Below are positions 32,615 to 41,126 of a stretch of 45,537 nt of DNA, piece after piece. The DNA lies in contig NZ_AZRW02000047.1 of the NCBI RefSeq assembly GCF_000512695.2, forward strand, positions 1 through 45,537. The letters are read 5' to 3'. Both the position numbers and the translations under genes were made by a program. The notes under the pieces were generated by a model. The model was not told where the DNA came from and did not search any database. It worked only from the letters and a program-made list of their open reading frames with translations. Numbering within the stretch: the first letter of the stretch is position 1; every line of letters starts with the position of its first letter. Source of the DNA: Pseudomonas sp. QTF5. GTDB taxonomy: Bacteria > Pseudomonadota > Gammaproteobacteria > Pseudomonadales > Pseudomonadaceae.

Positions 32615-33361
32615 TTAACCGAGCTGTGCGGCCACCGACTCCGGAATGTCGGCATTGGAATAAACGTTCTGCACGTCATCCAGGTCTTCAAGCATGTCGA
32701 TCAGCTTCAGAACCTTCTCGGCGCCTTCCAGGTCCAGTTCGGCACTGGTGGTCGGCAACATCACGATTTCCGCGTCATCGCCCTTGAAGCCTGCGGCCTC
32801 CAAAGCGTTGCGCACGGAATAGAAGCCGGCGAACGAGGTGAACACGTCGATCGAACCGTCTTCGTGGGTCACCACGTCATCGGCATCGGCCTCCATGGCG
32901 GCCTCCATCAGCGCATCTTCATCAACGCCTGGCGCGAAGGAAATCTGTCCCTTGCGCTCGAACAGATAAGCCACCGAACCGTCGGTGCCAAGGTTGCCGC
33001 CGCACTTGCTGAACGCATGGCGAACAGCCGCTGCGGTGCGGTTGCGGTTGTCGGTCATGCATTCGACCATCACCGCCACACCGCCCGGGCCGTAACCTTC
33101 GTAGGTCAGCTCGACCATGTCGTCGGTATCGGCGGCGCCGGCACCACGGGCAACCGCGCGGTCGATGATGTCGCGGCTCATGTTCGCACCCAGCGCTTTA
33201 TCCAGCGCCAGACGCAAACGCGGGTTGGAGCCTGGTTCCGCGCCGCCCTGACGAGCAGCAACCGTCAGTTCACGAATCCACTTGGTGAAAATCTTGCCCT
33301 TCTTGGCATCCTGACGTTCTTTGCGGTGCTTGATGTTCGCCCACTTGGAATGACCCGCCAT
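32615..33361 (-). CDS. yebC: YebC/PmpR family transcriptional regulator
   Basis: A 248-residue protein of the YebC/TACO1 family. Members act as DNA-binding regulators (PmpR in P. aeruginosa quorum sensing) or relieve ribosomes stalled at prolines. The start MAGHSKWANIKHRKERQDAK is the family hallmark, so ATG 33361 is chosen over an upstream Met at 33421. It lies between aspS and ruvC, the common arrangement in gamma-proteobacteria. Confidence 0.96.
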   Translation of the reverse strand: MAGHSKWANIKHRKERQDAKKGKIFTKWIRELTVAARQGGAEPGSNPRLRLALDKALGANMSRDIIDRAVARGAGAADTDDMVELTYEGYGPGGVAVMVECMTDNRNRTAAAVRHAFSKCGGNLGTDGSVAYLFERKGQISFAPGVDEDALMEAAMEADADDVVTHEDGSIDVFTSFAGFYSVRNALEAAGFKGDDAEIVMLPTTSAELDLEGAEKVLKLIDMLEDLDDVQNVYSNADIPESVAAQLG

Positions 33362-33444
33362 AACTCGCTCCGAATTATCTTTGAAACATTGCCCGCCACG
33401 CCATGACACGCCAGCCAGCAAATAAAAATCTCGACCATTCTATA

Positions 33445-33476
33445 AAGAAAGGGCGCATCCGAAGATGCGCCCTTCT
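33445..33476 (-). terminator. hairpin terminator after aspS
   Basis: GGGCGCATC-cgaa-GATGCGCCC is a perfect stem with a tetraloop; on the minus strand TTTCTTTAT follows. It is 9 bp after the aspS stop, so yebC likely has a separate promoter. Confidence 0.88.
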
Positions 33477-33484
33477 GGTCAGCC

Positions 33485-35260
33485 TTACTCAGCTTTAGGT
33501 GTTTCGCGCAGACGAATGTGCAGTTCGCGCAATGCCTTGGCATCCACCTGACCCGGCGCCTGAGTCATGACATCCGCCGCGCTCTGGGTTTTCGGGAAGG
33601 CGATCACTTCACGGATAGACTGGGCGCCGGTCATCAGCATCACCAGACGATCCAGACCAAAGGCCAGACCACCGTGTGGCGGTGCACCGTACTTCAGTGC
33701 ATCGAGCAGGAAGCCGAACTTCTCTTCCTGTTCCGCTTCGTTGATACCCAACAGGCGGAACACTGTCTGCTGCATTTCCTTACGGTGGATACGGATCGAA
33801 CCGCCACCCAGCTCGGTGCCGTTCAGTACCATGTCGTAGGCACGGGACAGAGCCGTCGCCGGGTTGGCTTCGAGTTCTTCCGGAGTGCACTTCGGTGCGG
33901 TGAACGGGTGGTGCAACGCGCTGAAGCTACCGTCGTCGTTTTCTTCGAACATCGGGAAGTCGACGACCCACATTGGCGCCCACTTGCAGGTCAGCAGCTC
34001 CAGGTCGTGGCCGAGCTTGATCCGCAGAGCCCCCAGGGCTTCGCTGACGATCTTCGATTTATCAGCGCCGAAGAACACGATGTCGCCATCGACTGCACCC
34101 ACGCGATCGAGGATCACGTTGAGGTTGGCCTCAGGGATGTTCTTGACGATCGGCGATTGCAGACCTTCAACGCCTTTGGCGCGCTCGTTGACCTTGATGT
34201 ACGCCAGGCCCTTGGCACCGTAGATGCCGACAAACTTGGTGTAGTCGTCGATTTGTTTGCGCGGCATGCTCGCCGCGCCTGGAACGCGCAAGGCGGCGAT
34301 GCGGCATTTCGGGTCATTGGCCGGGCCGCTGAACACCTTGAAGTCGACTTCTTTCAGTTGGTCGGCAACGTCCACCAGTTCCAGCGGGTTACGCAGGTCC
34401 GGCTTGTCGGAACCGTAACGACGCATGGCCTCTTCGAAGGTCATGTGCGGGAAGTCGCCGAATTCCAGATCCAGCACTTCCTTGAACAGGTTGCGGATCA
34501 TCTGTTCGGTGATGCCCATGATCTCTTTTTCATCGAGGAAGCTGGTCTCGATGTCGATCTGGGTGAATTCCGGCTGACGGTCGGCGCGCAGGTCTTCGTC
34601 GCGGAAGCACTTGGCGATCTGGTAGTAACGGTCGAAGCCGGCGACCATCAGCAGCTGCTTGAACAGCTGTGGCGATTGCGGCAAGGCGAAGAAGCTACCT
34701 GCGTGAGTACGGCTCGGCACCAGGTAGTCGCGAGCGCCTTCTGGCGTGGCGCGGGTCAGAATCGGCGTCTCGACATCGAGGAAGCCGTTCTCGTCCAGGA
34801 AGCGACGGATGCTGGTGGTCATGCGCGAACGCAGACGCAGCTTCTCGAGCATTTCCGGGCGACGCAGGTCGAGGAAGCGATAACGCAGGCGGGTTTCTTC
34901 GCCGACGTCGGAGAACTCGTTGAGCGGGAACGGCGGGGTTTCCGCTTCGTTCAGCACTTCAAGCTCGTAGCCCAGCACTTCGATCATGCCCGACGCCATG
35001 TTGGCGTTGGTGGCACCGGCCGGACGCAGGCGGACCTTGCCGGTGATCTTGACCACGTATTCGCTGCGCACGCGATCGGCGGCGGCGAAGGATTCAGCGC
35101 GGTCCGGGTCGAACACCACCTGGGCCAGACCGTCACGATCACGGATATCGAGGAAAATCACCCCACCGTGGTCACGGCGACGGTGAACCCATCCGCAAAG
35201 GGTAATTTCCTGGCCTTCCAGGCTTTCGTTCAGTTGGCCGCAATAATGGCTGCGCATCAT
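33485..35260 (-). CDS. aspS: aspartyl-tRNA synthetase (non-discriminating type likely)
   Basis: A 591-residue class II synthetase. It has an N-terminal anticodon-binding OB fold (LCGWVHRRRDHGGVIFLDIRD), motif 2 FRDEDLRADRQPEFTQIDIE and motif 3 GLAFGLDRLVMLMTG, with the bacterial GAD insert between. Bacterial-type AspS of Pseudomonas charges both tRNA-Asp and tRNA-Asn; that is known of the family and not visible here. The start is an ATG-ATG pair (35260/35257). Confidence 0.97.
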   Translation of the reverse strand: MMRSHYCGQLNESLEGQEITLCGWVHRRRDHGGVIFLDIRDRDGLAQVVFDPDRAESFAAADRVRSEYVVKITGKVRLRPAGATNANMASGMIEVLGYELEVLNEAETPPFPLNEFSDVGEETRLRYRFLDLRRPEMLEKLRLRSRMTTSIRRFLDENGFLDVETPILTRATPEGARDYLVPSRTHAGSFFALPQSPQLFKQLLMVAGFDRYYQIAKCFRDEDLRADRQPEFTQIDIETSFLDEKEIMGITEQMIRNLFKEVLDLEFGDFPHMTFEEAMRRYGSDKPDLRNPLELVDVADQLKEVDFKVFSGPANDPKCRIAALRVPGAASMPRKQIDDYTKFVGIYGAKGLAYIKVNERAKGVEGLQSPIVKNIPEANLNVILDRVGAVDGDIVFFGADKSKIVSEALGALRIKLGHDLELLTCKWAPMWVVDFPMFEENDDGSFSALHHPFTAPKCTPEELEANPATALSRAYDMVLNGTELGGGSIRIHRKEMQQTVFRLLGINEAEQEEKFGFLLDALKYGAPPHGGLAFGLDRLVMLMTGAQSIREVIAFPKTQSAADVMTQAPGQVDAKALRELHIRLRETPKAE

Positions 35261-35382
35261 GGTAGTGGTTTCACTTCTCGTAATTCGAAATTCGGTTGGA
35301 GGCCTTGCCGCCCCCCCGCACTTAAGTAAGGTGCCGGATGATGCAAGAACTCGCGCGTGTCATTCAGCCCGGGCGCTAGACC

Positions 35383-35604
35383 CTAGTCAGCTTTGTCGCC
35401 ACCGGCCAGATTTTTCTTGGAACCGGTCTTGAAGTCGGTTTCGTACCAGCCGTTGCCGCTGAGGCGGAAGCCCGGCATGGACAACATCTTTTTAAGCTCT
35501 GGCGCCTGGCAGGCAGGGCAGTCGACCAGCGGTGCTGCGCTGATCTTTTGAATGGCTTCCAACTGATGACCACAGGAAGCACATTGATAGTCGTACATCG
35601 GCAT
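35383..35604 (-). CDS. FmdB-type zinc ribbon protein
   Basis: A 73-residue protein with a zinc ribbon made of CASCGH and CPACQAPELKKMLS. Start MPMYDYQC is typical for the FmdB regulatory-protein family. Its upstream position next to aspS is widely kept in Pseudomonas. The function is unknown; a regulatory or translation-linked role is assumed. Confidence 0.92.
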   Translation of the reverse strand: MPMYDYQCASCGHQLEAIQKISAAPLVDCPACQAPELKKMLSMPGFRLSGNGWYETDFKTGSKKNLAGGDKAD

Positions 35605-35738
35605 GGGGGGTTGTCTCGGCGATCAGATTGCTACCGCGCATGCTGAGCTTTGCGGCAAAGGGCGGGATTATAGCCATTAAATGCGGCCTGTGCAGCCGTA
35701 AGACTGCACAGACCGACACTCGACACGATCAACCTCCG

Positions 35739-36077
35739 CTAAGCCACGATGAGGCAACCTCCCTCCTTCAGGCTGTGCACGACACAGACAACCCGCACCA
35801 GCCCGGTGAAGTTCTTCACCCCGCCATGACGCAAATGCACTTCGCGATCCACGTGGGACAGCAGCGCACTGACCGAGCAGCAATTGACCTTGGCCATATC
35901 ACCCAAAATATCCCAGTAGACCTGTTCAAGCCGCAAACAAGTCGCAAAGCCATTCAAACGCACTGACCGGGATAATGGCTGGGCCAGGCCCATATCGAAT
36001 TCGCTGACTAATGAGTCAATCCTTACATCCCTGAGCGGACCGACCCTCCCCTCGCTTCGCCTGTCTTGATAAACCAT
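35739..36077 (-). CDS. ribbon-helix-helix domain protein
   Basis: A 112-residue protein. ATG 36077 is chosen because AAAGGAG lies about nine bases upstream; the frame also opens at 36158 but without a ribosome site. The C-terminal half matches the RHH_4 domain: SVRLNGFATCLRLEQVYWDI, MAKVNCCSVSALLSHVDREV and NFTGLVRVVCVVHSL. Such proteins bind DNA as dimers, or act as small regulators of unknown target. It ends 135 bp before fmdB and is transcribed in the same direction. Confidence 0.85.
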   Translation of the reverse strand: MVYQDRRSEGRVGPLRDVRIDSLVSEFDMGLAQPLSRSVRLNGFATCLRLEQVYWDILGDMAKVNCCSVSALLSHVDREVHLRHGGVKNFTGLVRVVCVVHSLKEGGCLIVA

Positions 36078-36540
36078 AGCGTTGACACTCCTTTGCCATC
36101 CTTGCTGCTTATAAGAGTCATATTCCGTTTCCTTATAAAAGCGCAGGCGCACAGGCATATCCAGATGACTTTTTGACCATCCACGTAGGATAAGCCAACA
36201 ACGGAGGGGAGATCATGGAGCACGTCCTAGGCCGGACGGTTTCCTACAAAAACTGACGCAACATCACTCACTGAAAAGGTAAAAGATCCGAGGAACACAG
36301 CGCCCGAACAACACTCAGCAAGCGTCATCCGCATTCCGGCCAGTAAAAGCGCCGCTGGACCGCCTGATTTGAGTAGCCGCGGGCTTTGCTGTTAAATAGG
36401 CAGTGTGTCGCTACCGCCTATTTTCCGGGGGTTGCGCATAGGCTGATAGCGGGTACGTGTCCAACGCCTCTTATTGTTCTGAAGCGAACCGAACTCCATC
36501 AGCTCTTCCTTGTGATCCGTCTTAACGTGAGTTAATCAAA
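36078..36540. other. divergent intergenic region with one tiny ORF
   Basis: A 463-bp region between the leftward ribbon-helix-helix gene and the rightward membrane/cold-shock gene. It should hold both promoters, but no convincing boxes stand out. The only coding signal is the 13-codon ORF at 36215. The leader before 36541 may be long, as in other cold-shock genes. No ribosome site is obvious before 36541 except a weak GTGAG. Confidence 0.4.
36215..36256 (+). CDS. possible leader peptide, 13 residues
   Basis: ATG 36215 opens MEHVLGRTVSYKN and is preceded at a good distance by GGAGGGG (36203-36209), one of the best ribosome sites in the window. It is in the direction of the membrane/cold-shock gene 285 bp downstream. 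Its shortness means that it may be chance; no family is recognised. Confidence 0.25.
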   Translation: MEHVLGRTVSYKN

Positions 36541-37143
36541 ATGTTGAAAATCGTCCACCTGCTAATGGGCGCAGCAGCCCTGCTGCTGTCCTTCATCCCT
36601 AGCCTGCGATCCGAAGCGGTACCTTACCTGCAACAACCCGATGCGCTGTACCTGGCCTTTTTCGGCCTGCTCAACCTCACCCTTGCCCCTGTTATCCCTT
36701 ACTGGAACAAAGGCCCGCGTCATCAACTGCAAAACCTGGTCAGCGCCTTGCTGGTTCTGGCTGTAGTACTGCAAACACTGACATTGTTCGCCCCGATGCC
36801 TGTCATCGCCGGTCAACCTGCTGTTCTGTTCAGTCTGGTCGTTGCCCTGATCGCCGTACTTTTGCACCTGGCCGTCAGCTTCTACAAATCTTCACCGGCC
36901 GCCGCCTCGCCAAGCTATGACATGAGCAACCGCGATACCGGCACCGTCAAGTGGTTCAATACCTCCAAAGGCTTCGGCTTTATCTCCCGTGATTCCGGCG
37001 ATGATATTTTCGTGCACTTCCGGGCGATTCGCGGCGAAGGCCACCGTGTTCTGGTCGAAGGCCAGCGCGTGGAGTTCTCTGTCATGAACCGTGACAAAGG
37101 CCTGCAAGCCGAGGATGTGATCGCCGCCCTGCCGCGTCGCTGA
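36541..37143 (+). CDS. membrane protein with C-terminal cold-shock domain
   Basis: A 200-residue fusion. The first 120 residues have four hydrophobic segments (IVHLLMGAAALLLSFIP; YLAFFGLLNLTLAPVIP; NLVSALLVLAVVLQTLTLF; FSLVVALIAVLLHLAVSFY). After a short linker the cold-shock domain begins (about 131): DTGTVKWFNTSKGFGFISRD with RNP1 and IFVHFRAIRGEG with RNP2. It should hold a nucleic-acid-binding domain at the inner membrane, facing the cytoplasm if the four segments bring both ends inside. Similar proteins are common in Pseudomonas; their role is not known to me. A strong terminator follows. Confidence 0.9.
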   Translation: MLKIVHLLMGAAALLLSFIPSLRSEAVPYLQQPDALYLAFFGLLNLTLAPVIPYWNKGPRHQLQNLVSALLVLAVVLQTLTLFAPMPVIAGQPAVLFSLVVALIAVLLHLAVSFYKSSPAAASPSYDMSNRDTGTVKWFNTSKGFGFISRDSGDDIFVHFRAIRGEGHRVLVEGQRVEFSVMNRDKGLQAEDVIAALPRR

Positions 37144-37153
37144 CTCCAAGGCT

Positions 37154-37196
37154 AAAAAAAAACCGCGAACAGCCCAGGCTGTTCGCGGTTTTTTAT
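37154..37196. terminator. bidirectional terminator
   Basis: AAAAAACCGCGAACAGCC and GGCTGTTCGCGGTTTTTT form a long perfect stem with A- and T-runs on either side, between the converging membrane/cold-shock gene and slyX. Confidence 0.93.
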
Positions 37197-37208
37197 GGCC
37201 TGCCTTTT

Positions 37209-37415
37209 TCAGTAATGCGGCGGTGGAGCCTCTTCTTCGAAGGACTCGAACTGACCGACCATTTCCTCCTGCCGCTTGAGCAGCGCAGCCATTTGCAGTT
37301 GCAGGCGCTCGACCACCCGCTGCTGCGCCACCAGTACATCATTCAATGCCTGGATGGTGTCATCCTGAAACGCCAGCCGGCTTTCCAGATCGGTAACGCG
37401 CTCTTCCAGGCTCAT
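37209..37415 (-). CDS. slyX: SlyX family protein
   Basis: A 68-residue coiled-coil protein: MSLEERVTDLESRLAFQDDT with heptad-like Leu/Ile spacing through residue 50, and the family's Pro-rich end APPPHY. Function unknown; SlyX is kept in gamma-proteobacteria. It starts three bases after the HIT gene stop and is in its operon. Confidence 0.95.
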   Translation of the reverse strand: MSLEERVTDLESRLAFQDDTIQALNDVLVAQQRVVERLQLQMAALLKRQEEMVGQFESFEEEAPPPHY

Positions 37416-37418
37416 GAC

Positions 37419-37844
37419 TCAACCCTCCAGAAACGTAAAATCATCGGTCAATACCAGACGCAGCCGTTCGCGAATCGTCGCGATCTGCTCTGGACTGTAT
37501 GGCTTGGACTGCTGCTTGCCCCAGACCGGGGCTGGCCAGGCGGCGTCCTCACGCTTGCGCACAATTACATGCATGTGCAACTGACTGACGACATTGCCCA
37601 GGGCCGCGACGTTCAGCTTGTCCGCGTCGAACGAGTCCTTGAGCATTTCCGCCAGCGCGGTTGTTTCCTGCCACAGCTGCTGTTGATCTGCGACATCTAA
37701 CTGAAATATTTCACTGATATCCTCGCGGCGGGGCACGAGGATGAACCAGGGGTAGTTCGAATCATTGGACAACAGCAACCGGCAGAGCGGGAAATCGCCG
37801 ATCGGCAACGTGTCTTGTTGAAGTCGTGGATCTAAAGCGAACAC
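37419..37844 (-). CDS. HIT family nucleotide-binding protein
   Basis: A 141-residue protein of the histidine-triad superfamily. The motif reads SQLHMHVIVR, so the first His of the usual HxHxH is a Gln, as in the GalT-like subgroup. The substrate, probably a nucleotide or dinucleotide phosphate, is unknown. GTG 37844 (giving MFALDPRLQQ) is preferred, because GGGAG lies eight bases upstream; the longer frame to GTG 37853 has no room for a ribosome site. Followed directly by slyX. Confidence 0.88.
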   Translation of the reverse strand: MFALDPRLQQDTLPIGDFPLCRLLLSNDSNYPWFILVPRREDISEIFQLDVADQQQLWQETTALAEMLKDSFDADKLNVAALGNVVSQLHMHVIVRKREDAAWPAPVWGKQQSKPYSPEQIATIRERLRLVLTDDFTFLEG

Positions 37845-38040
37845 AGTGCACACTCCCGTCTGGTCATCTTTTTCAGCTTAGCGCCCATACCGAAAAACGG
37901 CGCACCAAGCGACAGGACGGCAGCATACCTGCGAACGCCGCGCGCTTCACGATGAACTGTCGACGCCATCGCCCCTCTATGAGACATTTTGAAGCAGGAC
38001 GCACCACAACAGCACCAACCGCTACACAAAAGATACCGAG

Positions 38041-38196
38041 ATGACCGAAAAACAAGGCGCCGTTCGGATTCATCACAAAGCGACACTGTGTGAATTCGGT
38101 ACAGCCATTGAAATTTTTTGCACCAAAACCGCACAACGCGTCTACGCTCAGTGCGTCAGCATCCGCCAACTACTCACTGATGGGGTGAACCGGTAA
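38041..38196 (+). CDS. possible small protein, 51 residues
   Basis: ATG 38041 to TAA 38196. The start is MTEKQGAVRIHHKATLCEFG and the end is VSIRQLLTDGVNR. Codon use is plausible for Pseudomonas and the amino-acid composition is protein-like, with three Cys. The ribosome site is weak (GATACCGAG). No family is recognised. It lies between the HIT promoter and oprD and is transcribed toward oprD. Confidence 0.4.
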   Translation: MTEKQGAVRIHHKATLCEFGTAIEIFCTKTAQRVYAQCVSIRQLLTDGVNR

Positions 38197-38447
38197 CGTT
38201 TTTTATTGTCGCCCCCACTGGTTTTAAGTGGCAACCACGATGCATAGCATGGCGTCAAGCCTGTACAAAAGGAGCTTGAAGCCCCCGGTTTTATGAGGTT
38301 TTTACAGCGACAGACAGGTCTTCAGAAAAAAAACCGCTATGAAATTCTGATTTGTGCACGTTTGTTGCATTCACACCCATATGGGCTATAAGGATCCGCT
38401 GGAAGTGGACCCCTTGAGGCCAATAAAAACAGTGGCAGGGTTGCCCG

Positions 38448-38546
38448 ATGGAGATTCAAGTGCAGGACAAGGGACTCTTTTTTACCGATGTTCAAGCCCT
38501 GAAAAACAACACTGAAGTTGCCAGTGCGATTGCGTCGGGACTGTGA
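38448..38546 (+). CDS. possible small peptide or remnant, 32 residues
   Basis: ATG 38448 opens MEIQVQDKGLFFTDVQALKN and ends in ASAIASGL before TGA 38544-38546. It looks like a helical peptide or the end of a lost gene. AGGG lies nine bases upstream. An in-frame stop precedes it. It lies inside the likely oprD leader, so it might be a leader ORF. Confidence 0.3.
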   Translation: MEIQVQDKGLFFTDVQALKNNTEVASAIASGL

Positions 38547-38624
38547 ATTTGCGACATCTACCCAGCCATACGCGACAGGGTCGTAAAGAAGCTGAAAGGT
38601 TAGATACGCAAGTATCGCCAACAT

Positions 38625-38653
38625 TGTCGGCGTGATATAAGTTTGCGCCGACA
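38625..38653 (+). promoter_or_regulatory. hairpin and ArgR-like site upstream of oprD
   Basis: TGTCGGCG and CGCCGACA form an 8-bp stem with a 13-base loop. The same bases read TGTCGG-N8-AA-N5, one mismatch to the Pseudomonas ArgR consensus. In P. aeruginosa arginine induces oprD through ArgR, so the match is of interest. The two readings (RNA hairpin or operator) exclude neither each other nor chance. Confidence 0.4.
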
Positions 38654-38731
38654 CAAAAAGAAAGAGCCGCCCAGATAATAAAACAGGTGGGACGGCAGTA
38701 ACTCTTCTAAAAACCAAAGGAGCAAATCACG

Positions 38732-40060
38732 ATGCGCGTGATGAAGTGGAGCATGATCGCACTGGCAGTTGCAGCAGCAGCCAGTACTCAAATGGCTACG
38801 GCCGCACCTTTCGTAAGTGACCAGGCTGAAGCCAAAGGTTTTGTTGAAGACGCCAAGTTCGACTTGCTGCTTCGCAACTATTACTTCAACCGCGACCGCA
38901 GAGACGGCGCAAGCGACCAGAAAGACTGGACACAGGGCATCTGGGGCAACTTTAGCTCCGGTTACACCCAAGGAACCGTAGGCGTCGGCGTTGATGCATT
39001 CGGTTATCTGGGGATCAAACTGGACGGTGGCGACGGCACAACTGGTTCGGGTAACCTGAGCCGCGACTCCCAAGGCCGCAACCACGACGACTTCGGCAAA
39101 GCCGGTGCCGCCGTTAAAGTTCGCGTCTCCAAAACTGAACTGAAGTTCGGCGAGATGCAGCCAAGCACCTCTCCAGTATTCGCTATCGGCGGTTCCCGTC
39201 TGGTGCCTCAAACCGCTACCGGTTTCCAACTGCAGAGCAGCGAAATCAAGAACCTGGACCTGGAAGCCGGTCACTTCTACTCGGCCTCCAGCCAGGATGA
39301 GATGAACAGCGATGGCGAACTGTGGGCGAACTACGCCGGCGTTACCGCTGACAGCGCAGACTATGCTGGCGGCAAGTACGCATTCACCGACAACCTCAGC
39401 GCATCGTTGTACGGCGCCCAGCTGGAAGACATCTGGAACCAGTACTACGCGAACCTGAACTACACCATCCCAATGGGTAGCGATCAGTCGATTAACCTGG
39501 ACGGTAACATCTACAACACCCAAGATACCGGTTCCGCCAAAGCAGGCGAGATCAGCAACACCACGTTCTCGCTGGCTGCTGCTTACTCGTTCCTGAAAGC
39601 ACACACCGTTACCGTGGCCTTCCAGAAAGTTAACGGCGACGTCCCGTTCGACTACATCGGCGTGGGTGACAACAACCGCGGCGGCGACTCGATCTTCCTC
39701 GCCAACTCCATCCAGTACTCTGACTTCAACGGCCCTAACGAGAAGTCTGCCCAGGTTCGTTATGACCTGAAAATGGCTGAGTACGGCGTTCCAGGTCTGA
39801 GCTTCATGACCCGTTACGTAAAAGGTTGGGACATCGACGGCAGCAACACTCCAACGGGCAGTGCTTACGCCGGTCTGTACGGTGAAGATGGCAAGCACAA
39901 CGAAACCAACCTGGAAGCCAAGTACGTTGTTCAGTCTGGCCCGGCAAAAGATCTTTCCTTCCGCGCTCGTCAAGCATGGCACTTCGCTAATGGCGACCAA
40001 GGCGAAGGCGATATCAAAGAGTTCCGTCTGATCGTCGACTACCCGCTGTCGATTTTGTAA
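38732..40060 (+). CDS. oprD: OprD family outer-membrane porin (OccD type)
   Basis: A 442-residue beta-barrel porin for basic amino acids and small peptides, in P. aeruginosa also the carbapenem entry route. A signal peptide (MIALAVAAAASTQMATA) is followed by FVSDQAEAKGFVEDAKFDLL, DWTQG, GTVGVGVDAFGYLG and the C-terminal EFRLIVDYPLSIL. These stretches match OprD (OccD1) of P. aeruginosa closely, rather than OprE or OprQ. AAAGGAG precedes ATG 38732; the A-rich bases around it could bind Hfq/Crc. Monocistronic, with its own terminator. Confidence 0.93.
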   Translation: MRVMKWSMIALAVAAAASTQMATAAPFVSDQAEAKGFVEDAKFDLLLRNYYFNRDRRDGASDQKDWTQGIWGNFSSGYTQGTVGVGVDAFGYLGIKLDGGDGTTGSGNLSRDSQGRNHDDFGKAGAAVKVRVSKTELKFGEMQPSTSPVFAIGGSRLVPQTATGFQLQSSEIKNLDLEAGHFYSASSQDEMNSDGELWANYAGVTADSADYAGGKYAFTDNLSASLYGAQLEDIWNQYYANLNYTIPMGSDQSINLDGNIYNTQDTGSAKAGEISNTTFSLAAAYSFLKAHTVTVAFQKVNGDVPFDYIGVGDNNRGGDSIFLANSIQYSDFNGPNEKSAQVRYDLKMAEYGVPGLSFMTRYVKGWDIDGSNTPTGSAYAGLYGEDGKHNETNLEAKYVVQSGPAKDLSFRARQAWHFANGDQGEGDIKEFRLIVDYPLSIL

Positions 40061-40086
40061 TTGTCGTTAGCTAGTTCGCGGTAATC

Positions 40087-40120
40087 AAAAAAAGGCCCAT
40101 CTTCGGATGGGCCTTTTTTA
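40087..40120 (+). terminator. terminator of oprD
   Basis: AAAAAAAGGCCCAT-cttcgg-ATGGGCCTTTTTT, a stem with an A-run before it and a T-run after, about 27 bp past the stop; works in both directions. Confidence 0.95.
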
Positions 40121-40204
40121 TTGACTACAGCAATGTGTTTAACAAATCGGGCTCTTGCAAAACAAGTCTGACCGAAAGGTCAAACATAATCGAAAGACCG
40201 ATCC

Positions 40205-41047
40205 TTACACCGTTGCCGATTCCTGAACCACTCGAATAACCCGCTGCGGAAACGGAATATCGATTCCTGCTGCTTTCAAACGATCACGGGCGTGCTCGTT
40301 AAACATGAACAGCACATTCCAGTAATCAGCGGTCTTGACCCACACTCGCAGCGAAACAGTGATCGAGCTTTCGCCCAGCATGGAAATGACCGCTTCCGGT
40401 GCCGGGTCAGTCAACACCCGCTCATCCCTGGCCAGTTCCAGCAACACTTCACGGGCCTTTTGCAGATCCGCGTGGCAATCCACACCGACATCAAACACTA
40501 CTTTACGTGTCGTTTGACGGTTGGTGTTAGTGATGATGCCGTTCGACAGATTACCGTTAGGCACGATGATGGTTTTGTTATCGCCGGTGCGCAGTACGGT
40601 ATGGAAGATCTGGATACTGTCGACAGTACCCGCCACACCTTGGGCTTCGATCCAGTCACCGATGCGGAACGGACGGAACAACAGAATCAGCACGCCGCCG
40701 GCGAAGTTCGCCAGGCTGCCCTGCAAGGCCAGACCGATGGCCAGGCCGGCCGCACCGATAGCCGCGACAAACGAGGTGGTTTCTACACCGATCATCGATG
40801 CCACGCTGACGATCAGCAGAACCTTGAGGATGATGTTCGCCAGGCTGCTGATGAAGCCTTGCAGCGCCAGGTCGGCGTTACGCAGCGCGATCAGGCCGCC
40901 GAGTTTTTGCGTGACTTTGTTGATCAGCCACCAGCCGATGGCCAGGGTGATCACCGCCAATAGCACGCGGCTGCCGTATTCCATAATCATCGGAATCCAG
41001 GCTTGAGACACCTTGACCAGGTTGTCCACTTCAGCATTCAAATCCAT
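40205..41047 (-). CDS. small-conductance mechanosensitive channel, MscS family
   Basis: A 280-residue inner-membrane channel of MscS length. Three membrane segments (YGSRVLLAVITLAIGWWLI; IILKVLLIVSVASMIGV; FVAAIGAAGLAIGLALQGSL) end in the pore helix AIGAAGLAIGLALQGSLANF, followed by the cytoplasmic beta domain (FRIGDWIEAQGVAGTV, IVPNGNLSNGIITN). It opens on osmotic downshock. AGGAG precedes ATG 41047. Confidence 0.95.
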   Translation of the reverse strand: MDLNAEVDNLVKVSQAWIPMIMEYGSRVLLAVITLAIGWWLINKVTQKLGGLIALRNADLALQGFISSLANIILKVLLIVSVASMIGVETTSFVAAIGAAGLAIGLALQGSLANFAGGVLILLFRPFRIGDWIEAQGVAGTVDSIQIFHTVLRTGDNKTIIVPNGNLSNGIITNTNRQTTRKVVFDVGVDCHADLQKAREVLLELARDERVLTDPAPEAVISMLGESSITVSLRVWVKTADYWNVLFMFNEHARDRLKAAGIDIPFPQRVIRVVQESATV

Positions 41048-41126
41048 CTTCTTTCTCCTGATTTCCGGCTACCCGGCACGCAAAAAATGAGCGGCAGAAA
41101 GACCCGCCGGGTTAAGCACAATAAGG

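Larger units (their letters stand above)
37845..38731. other. long region upstream of oprD
   Basis: An 887-bp stretch without a clearly conserved gene. It contains two small plus-strand ORFs (38041-38196 and 38448-38546) and, 78 bp before the oprD start, a hairpin/ArgR-like site. A weak promoter (TTGTTG near 38365, CTATAA near 38385) could lie in it. Part of it is probably the oprD leader. Confidence 0.4.

Noticed and set aside
35628..35966. 112-codon plus-strand frame over the ribbon-helix-helix gene
   Set aside because: Antisense to a recognised domain with a good ribosome site.
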